A stretch of 59,561 nt of DNA from an uncultured Paracoccaceae bacterium (GTDB taxonomy: Bacteria > Pseudomonadota > Alphaproteobacteria > Rhodobacterales > Rhodobacteraceae), in the NCBI GenBank assembly GCA_937916485.1, contig CALFSV010000322.1, positions 1-59,561 of the forward strand. Reading direction: 5' to 3'. How positions within the stretch are numbered: position 1 is the first letter of the stretch; every line of letters starts with the position of its first letter. Below the pieces are notes generated by a model, which saw nothing but the letters and a program-made list of their open reading frames with translations, made no database searches and had not been told where the DNA came from. Made by a program: the position numbers and the translations under genes. Shown piece after piece: positions 17,040 to 26,327 of this stretch.

Positions 17040-19670
17040 ATGACCGAAACCGTCACGCCAATGATGGCGCAATACCAGGAAATCAAGGCAGGCTATCCCG
17101 ATGCCCTCCTGTTCTACAGGATGGGCGACTTCTACGAGATGTTCTTTGACGATGCCGTCGCAGCCTCGGCGGCCCTCGACATCGCTCTCACCAAGCGGGG
17201 CAAGCACTTGGGAGAGGACATCCCCATGTGCGGCGTGCCCGTGCACAGCGCAGAGGGGTATTTCCTGACCCTGATCCGCAAAGGGTTTCGGGTGGCAGTT
17301 TGCGAACAGCTTGAAGACCCGGCCGAGGCGAAAAAGCGCGGGTCCAAATCCGTTGTAAAGCGTGATGTCGTACGGCTGGTCACGCCCGGGACCTTGACCG
17401 AAGACACCCTGCTTGACGCTCGGCGACACAACTTTCTAGCGGCCTATGCCGAGGTCCGGGATACAGGCGCCCTGGCCTGGGTCGACATTTCAACCGGCGC
17501 GTTTTCGGTGATGGCCTGTCCCCGGGTGCGGCTGGGGCCTGAACTCGCCCGGCTGTCGCCACGTGAGGTTCTGGTATCCGAGGCGCTGGAACATGACCTT
17601 CAGCCCGTTATCGAAGATGCGGGTGCGGCCATCACAGCACTTGGCCGGTCCGCCTTTGACAGCACGCTAGGGGAAAAACGGCTGACCGGGCTGTTCGGCG
17701 TCGCCTCTCTTGACGCCTTTGGCGCCTTTGGCCGGGCGGAAGTCGCCGCAATGGCTGGTCTGACGGAATACCTGCACATCACGCAAAAAGGGAACATGCC
17801 GCTGCTAAGGCCGCCTGTCCAGGAAGGCGACAACCCGGCGATGCAGATCGACGCGGCGACGCGACGATCGTTAGAGCTCACGCATGCAATGGGTGGCGGA
17901 CGGCAGGGCTCATTGCTCGCCACCATCGACAGAACGGTCACCGCAGGCGGTGCACGGCTGCTGGAGCAACGACTTGCATCACCTTCCTGCCAGGTCGACC
18001 AGATTGTCGAACGGCAGGCCTCCATCGCATTCCTGCTGGAACAGGGTCGATTGGCCAGCGACCTTCGGGACATTCTGCGCGGCACACATGATGTGGACCG
18101 GGCGCTGTCCCGGCTAGCCCTTGATCGGGGCGGCCCCCGCGATCTGGCAGCCATTCGGAACACCCTCGAGGTTGGCGAACAGGTGGCAACCATCATCGGA
18201 CGGCTGAAGCTGCCACAAATCCTTGCCGCCGCAACGCGGGATCTGACCGGACATGACGATCTGACCGATCTTCTTGGCGCGGCACTGGTGGCAGAGCCGC
18301 CAATGCTTGCCCGTGACGGTGGCTTCATCGCGCCTGGCTACGACAGCGATCTGGATGAGGCGCAAAAACTGCGGGACGAAGGACGAAGCGTCATCGCAGG
18401 GCTTCAATCAGACTACGCCGCGCAAGCAGGGGTGCAAAGCCTCAAGATCAAACACAACAACGTTCTGGGATACTTCATCGAAACAACCGCAACGCACGCG
18501 GAAAAGATGATGGCCCCCCCTTTGAACGAAACCTTCATCCACCGCCAGACAACCGCCAACCAGGTCCGGTTCACGACCGTCGAACTCAATGCCCTTGAAA
18601 CCAGGATATTGAACGCAGGCGGTCACGCGCTTGATATCGAAAAACGGCTCTACTCCAGCCTGAAACAGGCTGTTCTTGAAAAAGCCGCGGGGCTTTCCGC
18701 TCTCGCACGCGGCCTTGCCGAAATCGATCTTGCCACAGGCCTGGCAGAACTGGCGAAAAGCGAAAACTGGGTCCGACCATCCATCGACAAAAGCCGGGCG
18801 TTCGAGATCGAGAACGGACGGCACGCAGTTGTGGAAAGCGCGCTGCGCCGGTCCGGCACACCCTTCATCGGCAATGACTGCGACCTCAGCAGCAACGCAA
18901 TCTGGTTGCTGACCGGCCCCAACATGGCGGGAAAATCCACCTTCCTGCGGCAGAACGCCCTAATCGCGGTGCTTGCCCAGATGGGCAGCTATGTGCCGGC
19001 GAAGTCGGCGCATATCGGCATCGTCAGCCAGATCTTCAGCAGGGTCGGCGCCTCAGATGACCTGGCCCGAGGGCGGTCCACCTTCATGGTCGAGATGGTC
19101 GAGACGGCAGCCATCCTGAACCAGGCCGACGACCGGGCACTCGTCATCCTTGACGAAATCGGCCGCGGCACAGCCACCTACGACGGGCTGTCCATCGCCT
19201 GGGCCACGCTGGAACACCTGCATGCCGTCAACAGGTGTCGGGCCATCTTTGCCACTCATTACCACGAAATGGCGGCACTGGCCGGAAAGCTTGACGGCGT
19301 TGAGAATGCGACCGTCAGCGTGAAGGAGTGGGAAGGGGACGTGATCTTCCTGCACGAGGTGCGGCAGGGCACCGCAGACCGATCCTACGGCGTACAGGTC
19401 GCTCGACTGGCCGGTCTGCCCGCCAGCGTGGTGGATCGGGCTCGGATCGTTCTGGACGCTCTGGAAAAAGGAGAACGAGAGGGCGGAGGCAAGCGGGCAA
19501 CGCTGATTGACGACCTGCCCCTCTTCGCCGCCCAGTCTGCGCCCGCGCCAAGGCCCCAAAAGGCGTCAAAGGTGGAAGAGAGGTTGAAAGACCTTCTGCC
19601 TGACGACCTCACCCCGAAAGAGGCGCTGGCTCTGATCTACGAGCTAAGGGATCTGGTCACAACAGACTGA
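17040..19670 (+). CDS. mutS: DNA mismatch repair protein MutS
   Basis: 876 residues, full length for MutS1. The mismatch-reading Phe-x-Glu is in GDFYEMF (residues ~29-35). The C-terminal ABC-type ATPase has Walker A GPNMAGKST (from ~626), Walker B LVILDEIGRGT (~700) and the FATHYHEM switch. MutS scans DNA for mispairs and recruits MutL. The start ATG at 17040 gives MTETVTPMMAQYQEIK, the standard N-terminus. The C-terminal KLLPDDLTPKEAL-like tail (RLKDLLPDDLTPKEAL) is the tetramerisation helix region and is complete. It is monocistronic, convergent with grpE. Confidence 0.97.
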   Translation: MTETVTPMMAQYQEIKAGYPDALLFYRMGDFYEMFFDDAVAASAALDIALTKRGKHLGEDIPMCGVPVHSAEGYFLTLIRKGFRVAVCEQLEDPAEAKKRGSKSVVKRDVVRLVTPGTLTEDTLLDARRHNFLAAYAEVRDTGALAWVDISTGAFSVMACPRVRLGPELARLSPREVLVSEALEHDLQPVIEDAGAAITALGRSAFDSTLGEKRLTGLFGVASLDAFGAFGRAEVAAMAGLTEYLHITQKGNMPLLRPPVQEGDNPAMQIDAATRRSLELTHAMGGGRQGSLLATIDRTVTAGGARLLEQRLASPSCQVDQIVERQASIAFLLEQGRLASDLRDILRGTHDVDRALSRLALDRGGPRDLAAIRNTLEVGEQVATIIGRLKLPQILAAATRDLTGHDDLTDLLGAALVAEPPMLARDGGFIAPGYDSDLDEAQKLRDEGRSVIAGLQSDYAAQAGVQSLKIKHNNVLGYFIETTATHAEKMMAPPLNETFIHRQTTANQVRFTTVELNALETRILNAGGHALDIEKRLYSSLKQAVLEKAAGLSALARGLAEIDLATGLAELAKSENWVRPSIDKSRAFEIENGRHAVVESALRRSGTPFIGNDCDLSSNAIWLLTGPNMAGKSTFLRQNALIAVLAQMGSYVPAKSAHIGIVSQIFSRVGASDDLARGRSTFMVEMVETAAILNQADDRALVILDEIGRGTATYDGLSIAWATLEHLHAVNRCRAIFATHYHEMAALAGKLDGVENATVSVKEWEGDVIFLHEVRQGTADRSYGVQVARLAGLPASVVDRARIVLDALEKGEREGGGKRATLIDDLPLFAAQSAPAPRPQKASKVEERLKDLLPDDLTPKEALALIYELRDLVTTD

Positions 19671-19734
19671 TCCCTTCGCTCTGTCCGAAGTACTCCCGCC
19701 GGAGGCGTAAGGTGGGTCCTGATCCACCGCCCCG

Positions 19735-20292
19735 TCAGGATGCAGGGGTGGAGGACACACCAACCTGCGCCGGCCGCAAAAGGCGATCGTGCAGGAAAAA
19801 GCCTTCGGTCATCACCTGGATGATGTCACCTGCCTTCGTGCCGGGAACCGGGGCCTCGAACATCGCTTGATGGGTCTGCGGATCAAAGCGGTCGCCAACT
19901 TCGGGAACGATCGGCTCTACCCCGTGTTTCTTGAACACGGTGATCAGCTCTCGCATTGTAAGTTCAATCCCTTCGATCAGGGCGGCCTGAGCTTCTTTCT
20001 GTTCGTCCGTCACGGTCTGCAAAGCACGGCGCAGGTTGTCATAAACTGGCAAGAGATCGCGGGCGAGTTTCGATCCGCCATAGTTCTCGGCCTCGCGACG
20101 ATCGCGGTCTGCGCGCTTGCGGGTGTTTTCCGCATCCGCGAGCGCGCGCATGAAACGATCCCGGAAATCGTCACGCTCTGCGCGCAGGGCCTCGATCTCG
20201 TCAAAGCCTTCTCCTGCCTGTTCCGCCTCGATGGCTTCAGCCTCAGCGGCCATTTCATCCAGTGTTTGCGGTTCGGTCTTCGGCTCGGACAT
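19735..20292 (-). CDS. grpE: Nucleotide exchange factor GrpE
   Basis: 185 residues. It has an acidic, low-complexity N-terminus followed by a long coiled coil (ERDDFRDRFMRALADAENTRKRADRD), the conserved ARDLLPVYDNLRRAL and the beta-domain end FDPQTHQAMFE...GFFLHDRLLRPAQVGVS. GrpE releases ADP from DnaK and is thermosensing. It lies 15 bases after hrcA, so the heat-shock repressor and the DnaK co-chaperone are one operon, as in many alphaproteobacteria. No CIRCE element was found upstream of the pair. Confidence 0.96.
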   Translation of the reverse strand: MSEPKTEPQTLDEMAAEAEAIEAEQAGEGFDEIEALRAERDDFRDRFMRALADAENTRKRADRDRREAENYGGSKLARDLLPVYDNLRRALQTVTDEQKEAQAALIEGIELTMRELITVFKKHGVEPIVPEVGDRFDPQTHQAMFEAPVPGTKAGDIIQVMTEGFFLHDRLLRPAQVGVSSTPAS

Positions 20293-20307
20293 ATCTTCTC
20301 TTTCTCT

Positions 20308-21372
20308 TCAGGACCGGTCCGACAGAAGCCTGCCGACCAGTTGAGCTGTGTAATCAACGATGGGCACGATACGCCCGTAGTTCAAACGTGTGGGGCCGAT
20401 CACGCCGACAGCCCCGATAATCTTCCGGTCGGCGTTCATATAGGGAGAAACGACCAAAGAGGAACCCGAAAGTGAGAAAAGCTTGTTCTCTGACCCGATG
20501 AAAATGCGCACGCCCTCGCCTGCTTCGGCCAGATCCAGAAACTGGGCGATATCGCGTTTACGCTCGAGGTCGTCGAACAACGATCTGATCCTGTCGAGGT
20601 CTACTTCGGTATCGTCACCCAGAAGATTGCCGCGCCCTCGAACAATCAACCTTTCGCCCTGTTCGCCCTGGTTGACCCAAGTAGCAAGTCCGCTTTCGAC
20701 CAGTTCGGCAGCCAACAAATCGATCTCTTGCCGCCGCTTCCCGATCTCCGTTGCTATGACAGAAGAAAGTTCAGACAGGGTCCGACCCTCGGCTATCGAA
20801 TTGAGAAAGTTTGCCGCCTCTCGCATGGACGAGGGAGTTTGGCCGGATGGTGGGGCAAATACGCGGTTCTCAACATGGCCATCGCCAAACACCAGGACGA
20901 CAAGGGCCCGCTCTCGGTCAAGGGACACAAAGTCGATGTGTTTGATCGGGGCTTCGTGCTTTGGGGTCAGGACGAGGCTGGCCCCTTTGGTAACACCTGA
21001 CAGGGCAGAGCCGATCCGATCCAGAAATCCACCGACATCGCCATTGTCCCGGGCCGCGGATTCATCAAGACGTGCCCGGTCTTCGCCATTCAGGTCACCA
21101 ACTTCGAGAAGTCCATCGACGAACATGCGCAACCCTAACTGAGTCGGGACACGTCCTGCACTGACATGTGGACTTCCCAAAAGGCCCAGGTATTCGAGGT
21201 CCTGCATGACATTGCGGATAGTCGCGGCGCTGACCTGTTCTGACATTGTCCGCGTAAGACTTCGCGAACCAACGGGTATTCCACTTTCAAGATAGCCTTC
21301 GACGACGCGGCGAAACACTTCGCGCGACCGGTCGTTCATCTCTTCTATCCGTGGCGTCTTGTCCGACATCAT
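20308..21372 (-). CDS. hrcA: Heat-inducible transcription repressor HrcA
   Basis: 354 residues. An N-terminal winged helix (REVFRRVVEGYLESGIPVGS, SAATIRNVMQDLEYLGLL) binds CIRCE operators, and the C-terminal dimerisation part carries VGVIGPTRLNYGRIVPIVDY, diagnostic for HrcA. It normally represses groESL and sometimes dnaK, with GroEL as its folding cofactor. Two ATGs in a row (21372, 21369) can start it; a GGACAGG sits just upstream and does not separate them. It is divergent from rph across 139 bases and transcribed with grpE. Confidence 0.95.
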   Translation of the reverse strand: MMSDKTPRIEEMNDRSREVFRRVVEGYLESGIPVGSRSLTRTMSEQVSAATIRNVMQDLEYLGLLGSPHVSAGRVPTQLGLRMFVDGLLEVGDLNGEDRARLDESAARDNGDVGGFLDRIGSALSGVTKGASLVLTPKHEAPIKHIDFVSLDRERALVVLVFGDGHVENRVFAPPSGQTPSSMREAANFLNSIAEGRTLSELSSVIATEIGKRRQEIDLLAAELVESGLATWVNQGEQGERLIVRGRGNLLGDDTEVDLDRIRSLFDDLERKRDIAQFLDLAEAGEGVRIFIGSENKLFSLSGSSLVVSPYMNADRKIIGAVGVIGPTRLNYGRIVPIVDYTAQLVGRLLSDRS

Positions 21373-21511
21373 CCTGTCCGGCCCGTTTCAACAAGGGCGA
21401 GCCAATTAAAGCCTCGAGGTCGCCGGCGTCAATCGGTGCTTGCGTCAAACGGGGTTGGAATCACGATGCCGTGCGCGTATCTCGGCGTCAGTTGGAAAAA
21501 AGGGAAATGTC

Positions 21512-22219
21512 ATGCGTCCATCGGGCCGTCAAATCAACGAAATGCGCGCTGTTTCGATCGAGACAGGGGTAAACCGTCATGCAGAAGGATCTTGCCTGAT
21601 CAAGATGGGGGAAACGCATGTTCTTTGCACGGCAACCATCGACGAGAAAGTCCCGTCTTTCATGAAGAATTCAGGGCTTGGCTGGGTCACGGCCGAGTAT
21701 GGTATGCTGCCCCGCGCGACGAATACCCGCATGCGCCGCGAGGCGAAGAACGGACAGTCGGGACGGACACAAGAGATCCAGCGACTGATCGGCCGATCAT
21801 TGCGGGCCGGTGTGGACCGGGTCGCGCTCGGAGAGCGTCAGATCGTGGTGGACTGCGATGTTATCCAGGCAGACGGCGGCACCCGGTGTGCGTCGATCAC
21901 CGGAGGCTGGGTCGCCTTGAAACTGGCGATAAAGAAGTTGATGGCTGCCCGTCTGATCACATCTGATCCGCTCATAGCACCGGTTTCAGCGATCAGCTGC
22001 GGCATCTATGCTGGTCAAACCTTGCTGGACCTGGATTACCCGGAGGACAGCGAAGCAGGCGTGGACGGCAATTTCGTCATGACCGACGGCCGCCTGATCG
22101 AAGTTCAGATGTCGGCCGAGGGCGCGACATTCACCCGCGAACAGATGGACGCCCTGCTTGACCTCGCCCTTGAGGGTAACGCAGCGCTTGCCGCAATGCA
22201 GATGGCCGCGGTTGCCTGA
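21512..22219 (+). CDS. rph: Ribonuclease PH
   Basis: 235 residues from the ATG at 21512 ([19 protein letters not shown]), the family N-terminus; the frame is open further upstream but without similarity. It is a phosphorolytic 3'-5' exoribonuclease that trims tRNA 3' ends. The phosphate-binding region [20 protein letters not shown] and the RSLRAGVD...[17 protein letters not shown] core are intact. One base separates its stop from the ATG of rdgB, and hemW overlaps rdgB, so rph-rdgB-hemW is an operon. The order rph-rdgB-hemW facing hrcA-grpE is standard in alphaproteobacteria. Confidence 0.97.
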   Translation: MRPSGRQINEMRAVSIETGVNRHAEGSCLIKMGETHVLCTATIDEKVPSFMKNSGLGWVTAEYGMLPRATNTRMRREAKNGQSGRTQEIQRLIGRSLRAGVDRVALGERQIVVDCDVIQADGGTRCASITGGWVALKLAIKKLMAARLITSDPLIAPVSAISCGIYAGQTLLDLDYPEDSEAGVDGNFVMTDGRLIEVQMSAEGATFTREQMDALLDLALEGNAALAAMQMAAVA

Positions 22220-22220
22220 C

Positions 22221-22832
22221 ATGACCCGGCGGTTTGACGGATCTGCCCTTGTCGTTGCGACCCATAACGCTGGCAAGCTGGAGGAGATCTCAGCTTTGCT
22301 TGCGCCCTATGGTGTCAACCTAAGCTCGAACGCCGATCACGGCTTGCCAGAGCCTGAGGAAACCGAAGAGACTTTTGTCGGAAACGCCCGGATCAAGGCA
22401 CATGCCGCTGCAAAGGCCACCGGCCTTCCTGCCCTTGCAGATGACTCCGGCATCGAGATTGACGGCTTGGGCGGTCGTCCCGGTGTTCACACGGCCGATT
22501 GGGCGGAAACGCCACAGGGTCGTGACTTTGTAATGGCAATGGAGCGAACCTGGGCCGAGCTGGAGGCTGTCGCCGCCCCGGAACCGAGGACGGCGCGGTT
22601 TTGCTGTACCCTCGTCTTGGCATGGCCCGATGGGCACGACGAAGTTTTCGAAGGTCGCATGCCGGGGCAAATAGTCTGGCCCATGCGGGGCGATCAGGGG
22701 CATGGCTACGATCCGATCTTTCAACCAGATGGCCAGTCGTTGACGTTTGGCGAAATGGATCGCTGGGAAAAGAACCAGATCAGCCACCGCGCGGACGCCT
22801 TCGCTAAGCTTATGAAGGGCTGTTTTGCCTGA
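22221..22832 (+). CDS. rdgB: dITP/XTP pyrophosphatase (RdgB/HAM1)
   Basis: 203 residues from the ATG at 22221. It hydrolyses non-canonical purine nucleotides (ITP, dITP, XTP) to monophosphates and so keeps them out of DNA and RNA. Family motifs are ATHNAGKLEEI near the N-terminus for nucleotide binding, ALADDSGIEIDGLGG for the catalytic Asp residues, and QISHRADAF at the C-terminus for base recognition. The start follows the rph stop by a single base. Confidence 0.95.
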   Translation: MTRRFDGSALVVATHNAGKLEEISALLAPYGVNLSSNADHGLPEPEETEETFVGNARIKAHAAAKATGLPALADDSGIEIDGLGGRPGVHTADWAETPQGRDFVMAMERTWAELEAVAAPEPRTARFCCTLVLAWPDGHDEVFEGRMPGQIVWPMRGDQGHGYDPIFQPDGQSLTFGEMDRWEKNQISHRADAFAKLMKGCFA

Positions 22833-24003
22833 CCTCGCTCAGGACGATTGGCGGGCGGGCGGCTTTGGCCTGTATATCCATTGGCCATTCTGCCAGTCGA
22901 AATGCCCCTACTGCGACTTCAACAGCCATGTGGTCGCCAGCATCGATCAACCACGCTGGGCCCGCGCCTATCTAAGCGAGATTGCTCGGGTCGGTGCTGA
23001 GACCGAAGGTCGCGTCCTAAACTCTGTCTTTTTTGGAGGCGGGACCCCTAGCCTGATGGACGCAGAGACGGTGAACGCCATCCTGGATGCGGTCCGCGCG
23101 ACGTGGCCCGTCGCGAACACCGTCGAAGTCACGCTGGAAGCCAATCCCACGAGCATCGAAGCTGGTCGGTTCGCCGCCTATGCGGATGCCGGGGTCAACC
23201 GGGTCTCCATGGGGGCGCAGGCTTTGAACGATGCGGACCTCAAGGCGCTGGGCCGACTGCACTCCGTCAAAGAAGCGATGGAGGCTTTTGATATTGCACG
23301 CCGCCTGTTTGGCAGGGTCAGTTTTGACCTGATCTACGCCCGTCAGGACCAAACGGTAGCTGCATGGGAGGCGGAACTGAAACAGGCCCTTACCCTCGCC
23401 GTCGACCACCTTTCCCTTTACCAATTGACCATCGAAGAGGGCACGGCCTTTGGCGACAGGTTTGCTGCCGGCCGCCTAAGGGGGCTGCCGGATGAAGATC
23501 GTGCCGCTGATATGTGGGAGGTGACGCAAGCAGTCACTGCGGATGCTGGGTTTGGAGCCTATGAAGTGTCCAACCATGCCCGGCCCGGCGCAGAGAGCCT
23601 GCACAATCTGATCTATTGGAAAGGCGGAGACTACGCCGGCATCGGTCCTGGCGCACATGGCCGGATGACCCTTGGAGGTATCCGACTCGCGACGGAGGCC
23701 CCCAAAGCGCCAACCGACTGGCTGTTACAGGTAGAGCGATCCGGCACAGGCGAATGCGTCCGGGAGGCGCTCTCCCCCGAAGACAGGCTCGCCGAATTTC
23801 TTATGATGGGACTGCGTTTGACAGAAGGCATTTCAACAGAACGGCTTGCCGTCCTCGCAGCCCATTCGAACCATGATTTATATAACAATATCAGAATCTT
23901 AGAGGATATCGGTATGCTCTTCTCGGGCGATGGCGCCCTTCGCGTCACAGCGGAGGGGCGGCCCATTCTCAACGCTATTCTACGCAAGCTGCTTGGGGCC
24001 TGA
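22825..24003 (+). CDS. hemW: Radical SAM heme chaperone HemW
   Basis: 392 residues. The radical SAM cluster motif is CQSKCPYC (C23, C27, C30), spacing CX3CX2C, preceded by GLYIHWPF as in HemW. FFGGGTPSLM follows. HemW proteins bind heme and deliver it to apoproteins; older annotations call them HemN-like coproporphyrinogen oxidase, but they lack the extra residues of true HemN. The only usable start in this frame is a TTG at 22825, with GAAGGG five bases before it, overlapping the rdgB stop by 8 bases. It is convergent with parB, 4 bases apart. Confidence 0.93.
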   Translation: MPDLAQDDWRAGGFGLYIHWPFCQSKCPYCDFNSHVVASIDQPRWARAYLSEIARVGAETEGRVLNSVFFGGGTPSLMDAETVNAILDAVRATWPVANTVEVTLEANPTSIEAGRFAAYADAGVNRVSMGAQALNDADLKALGRLHSVKEAMEAFDIARRLFGRVSFDLIYARQDQTVAAWEAELKQALTLAVDHLSLYQLTIEEGTAFGDRFAAGRLRGLPDEDRAADMWEVTQAVTADAGFGAYEVSNHARPGAESLHNLIYWKGGDYAGIGPGAHGRMTLGGIRLATEAPKAPTDWLLQVERSGTGECVREALSPEDRLAEFLMMGLRLTEGISTERLAVLAAHSNHDLYNNIRILEDIGMLFSGDGALRVTAEGRPILNAILRKLLGA

Positions 24004-24007
24004 AAGC

Positions 24008-24898
24008 TTAGCCCCCGGAAAGGGCACGAAGCAGGTCGTCGAGCTGACCCAGATTTCGATAGCGCAAGGTTAGGGTCCCCCCCTCTTGTCCATCGGGATG
24101 GTCGATACTGACGGGCATGCCAAGCGTAGCGCCCAATTCCTTTTCGATCTGAATGGTATCTGCGTCCTTGGCACCCATGGCGCGGGTGGACCGGGCAGGA
24201 CGGGCTGGCGCACCGTCGGTCTTGGCAAGCTTTTCGGCGTCACGGACGGACAGTTTTCCCTGAATGATGCGATTGGCAAACTCTGACGCTTTTGGATGAC
24301 CGATAAGTGCGCGGGCGTGGCCAGCGGTCAGTGCGCCGCTGATCACATGGGCCTGTACGTCTTCAGGGAGAGAGAGCAAACGCATGAGGTTGGCAATGTG
24401 GCTTCGGCTCTTGCCAAGAGCCGCACCAAGCTGCTCTTGAGTATGGCCGAAACGGTCCATGAGTTGTCGATAGCCTGCCGCCTCATCAATCGCGTTCAAG
24501 TCGGCGCGTTGAATGTTCTCGATTATCGCGACTTCCAGAACCTCGGTATCGGTATAATCCCTTAGAATTACGGGGATTTCGTGCAGGGAGGCCATCTGAG
24601 CAGCTCTCCAACGACGCTCGCCGGCGACGATTTCGTAGCCGCCAGGATTCTCGGGGTCCTGGCGAATGATGAGGGGCTGGATGATCCCCTTTTCGCGAAT
24701 TGACGCGGCCAGTTCATCCAGGGCCTCCTGACCAAAGCTGCGACGCGGCTGGTTCGGATTGGGTCGCAAAGCCTCGACCGGCACCCGCAAGTCTGGGCGA
24801 CGGCTGCGACCCTCAGTCTGGGGTTCCTGGTTCACGTCGGCCATAAGAGCGGACAATCCGCGGCCAAGACCTCGGGTACGGTTATTTTTGTCAGCCAT
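24008..24898 (-). CDS. parB: Chromosome partitioning protein ParB
   Basis: 296 residues, with LGRGLSALMAD at the N-terminus, the ParA-interacting segment. The CTP-binding core shows GERRWRAAQ, and the helix-turn-helix that reads parS runs through HTQEQLGAALGKSRSHIANLMRLL. The C-terminal ~40 residues form the dimerisation domain. ParB loads at parS as a CTP-driven clamp and organises the origin region. It is the last gene of the hemJ-rho-mnmE-mnmG-rsmG-parA-parB run, 18 bases after parA. Two parS sites lie in the same run. Confidence 0.97.
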   Translation of the reverse strand: MADKNNRTRGLGRGLSALMADVNQEPQTEGRSRRPDLRVPVEALRPNPNQPRRSFGQEALDELAASIREKGIIQPLIIRQDPENPGGYEIVAGERRWRAAQMASLHEIPVILRDYTDTEVLEVAIIENIQRADLNAIDEAAGYRQLMDRFGHTQEQLGAALGKSRSHIANLMRLLSLPEDVQAHVISGALTAGHARALIGHPKASEFANRIIQGKLSVRDAEKLAKTDGAPARPARSTRAMGAKDADTIQIEKELGATLGMPVSIDHPDGQEGGTLTLRYRNLGQLDDLLRALSGG

Positions 24899-24916
24899 TG
24901 TCTATCCCTTCCCGGA

Positions 24917-25714
24917 TCAACGTTCGCGAGCAATCAATTCCGCAGCAAGGGCGCGGTAGGCCAAGCTGCCGGTGGACCCAGTATCATAGTCCAGGACAGG
25001 CATGGCAAACGAGGGCGCCTCACTAAGTCGGACATTCCGGGGAATGACCGTTGCAAAGACAAGGTCTCCAAGGTTCTGACGCGCATCCGCCTCAACCTGT
25101 TGGGACAGGTTATTGCGACGGTCATACATCGTCAGGACGACCCCTTCGATCCGAAGCTTGGGGTTCGCCGCCTGTCGGACCTCTCGGAGCGTGAGCATGA
25201 ACTGGGACAGACCCTCAAGAGCAAAAAACTCGGTTTGCAGCGGTACAATAACGGATTGTGACGCAACCATCGCGTTAACCGTCAAGATGTTGAGGGATGG
25301 AGGGCAATCGATCAATACATAGTCAATATTGAGCGCCTCCATCGCGGGGGCACGAAGGGCATCATGAAGCAAGTAGCTGCGCTTTTCGTTCGCGATAAGC
25401 TCAATATCGGCAGAGCTCAGGTCGGTGGTCGCCGGAACAATCAGAAGGTTGACGACGTCCGTTTCCTGGACCGCCTCCTGAGGTGTCGCGTCTCCTAGCA
25501 CGAAATCGTAGGTCGTGACCTTGCGGCTTTCTGGCCCTATCCCAAGACCGGTCGACGCATTTCCCTGAGGGTCCAGATCCACAAGCAGAACGCGTCGATC
25601 CGCTTCGGCCAGTGCCGCACCAAGGTTGATGGCTGTTGTCGTCTTCCCAACGCCACCTTTCTGGTTTGCTACGGCGATGATCCGTGGACCGCGGGTATTC
25701 AACAGGTCAGACAT
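24917..25714 (-). CDS. parA: Chromosome partitioning ATPase ParA
   Basis: 265 residues with the deviant Walker A KGGVGKTTT (20-28), Walker A' IDCPPSLNILTVNAM and the ParA/Soj core. It forms a DNA-bound gradient that moves ParB-parS complexes, and thus the origins, to opposite poles. There is no N-terminal helix-turn-helix, so it is the chromosomal rather than the plasmid RepA type. Its ATG overlaps the rsmG stop by 8 bases. The proximity to oriC and parS supports a role for the main chromosome. Confidence 0.96.
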   Translation of the reverse strand: MSDLLNTRGPRIIAVANQKGGVGKTTTAINLGAALAEADRRVLLVDLDPQGNASTGLGIGPESRKVTTYDFVLGDATPQEAVQETDVVNLLIVPATTDLSSADIELIANEKRSYLLHDALRAPAMEALNIDYVLIDCPPSLNILTVNAMVASQSVIVPLQTEFFALEGLSQFMLTLREVRQAANPKLRIEGVVLTMYDRRNNLSQQVEADARQNLGDLVFATVIPRNVRLSEAPSFAMPVLDYDTGSTGSLAYRALAAELIARER

Positions 25715-26327
25715 GAGCGATCCTTGTGAGGGCTAGAATCCGGGCGCCAGATTCGGTCTGACTGTCATGGGATAGCAGCTCAAAGGTCCAATCCGCACGG
25801 GCCAATTGGACCTCGTCAGCTGCTGTGCGGCCTTTTTGCAAGAGCGCTATGCCTTCAGGAGCGAGGTGCCTTTGGACCAAGCCAATAAGGGCCGGCAAAG
25901 GCGCGAGTGCGCGCGCTGAAACCACATCCGCCGACAACGGGGGCACGGCCTCGATCCGGGATGACAGCACCGATACTGCAAGTCCAAGCTCACGAACGCA
26001 GGTCCGCAGAAAGGCCGATTTGCGCTGATCACTTTCGATCAGGGTTATGGACTTGTCAGTGTCGGCAGCCAGGATCGCAATGACAATACCGGGGAAACCT
26101 CCGCCACTGCCCAAGTCTACCCAGCTTTGCCAACCAGCGGGCGCCAAAGGAAAAAGCTGCGCTGAATCAAGGATATGACGGCTCCAAAGGTCCGGGATAG
26201 TGGCTGGCCCGACAAGATTAATCTTTGGGGTCCACTTACGTACCAGCCCCTCGAATACCGTGAGTCTATTGGCCGTTTCACGTGAAACATCCAGACCCGG
26301 CAATAGCGTCTCCAGATCACTTTTCAC
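25707..26327 (-). CDS. rsmG: 16S rRNA m7G527 methyltransferase RsmG
   Basis: 206 residues. The SAM-binding loop is [12 protein letters not shown]. RsmG methylates G527 of 16S rRNA and its loss gives low-level streptomycin resistance. It starts with GTG, sharing GTGA with the mnmG stop. Residues ~14-18 (VSRET) are encoded by a parS palindrome, a known constraint on the N-terminus of this protein in many bacteria. It is co-transcribed with mnmG and parAB. Confidence 0.96.
   Translation of the reverse strand: MKSDLETLLPGLDVSRETANRLTVFEGLVRKWTPKINLVGPATIPDLWSRHILDSAQLFPLAPAGWQSWVDLGSGGGFPGIVIAILAADTDKSITLIESDQRKSAFLRTCVRELGLAVSVLSSRIEAVPPLSADVVSARALAPLPALIGLVQRHLAPEGIALLQKGRTAADEVQLARADWTFELLSHDSQTESGARILALTRIAHV
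26274..26289. other. parS site inside rsmG
   Basis: CGTTTCACGTGAAACA on the plus strand contains the perfect 14-base palindrome GTTTCACGTGAAAC and matches the parS consensus (TGTTTCACGTGAAACA) at 15 of 16 positions. It encodes VSRET near the start of RsmG. It lies about 5.1 kb from the proposed oriC and 0.6 kb from parA. Confidence 0.93.

Noticed and set aside
19671..19734. Terminator between mutS and grpE
   Set aside because: GGTGG/CCACC can form a short stem, but there is no T-run on either strand and the loop is long.
21373..21511. CIRCE operator upstream of hrcA
   Set aside because: No TTAGCACTC-N9-GAGTGCTAA or close variant lies between hrcA and rph; HrcA presumably acts elsewhere.
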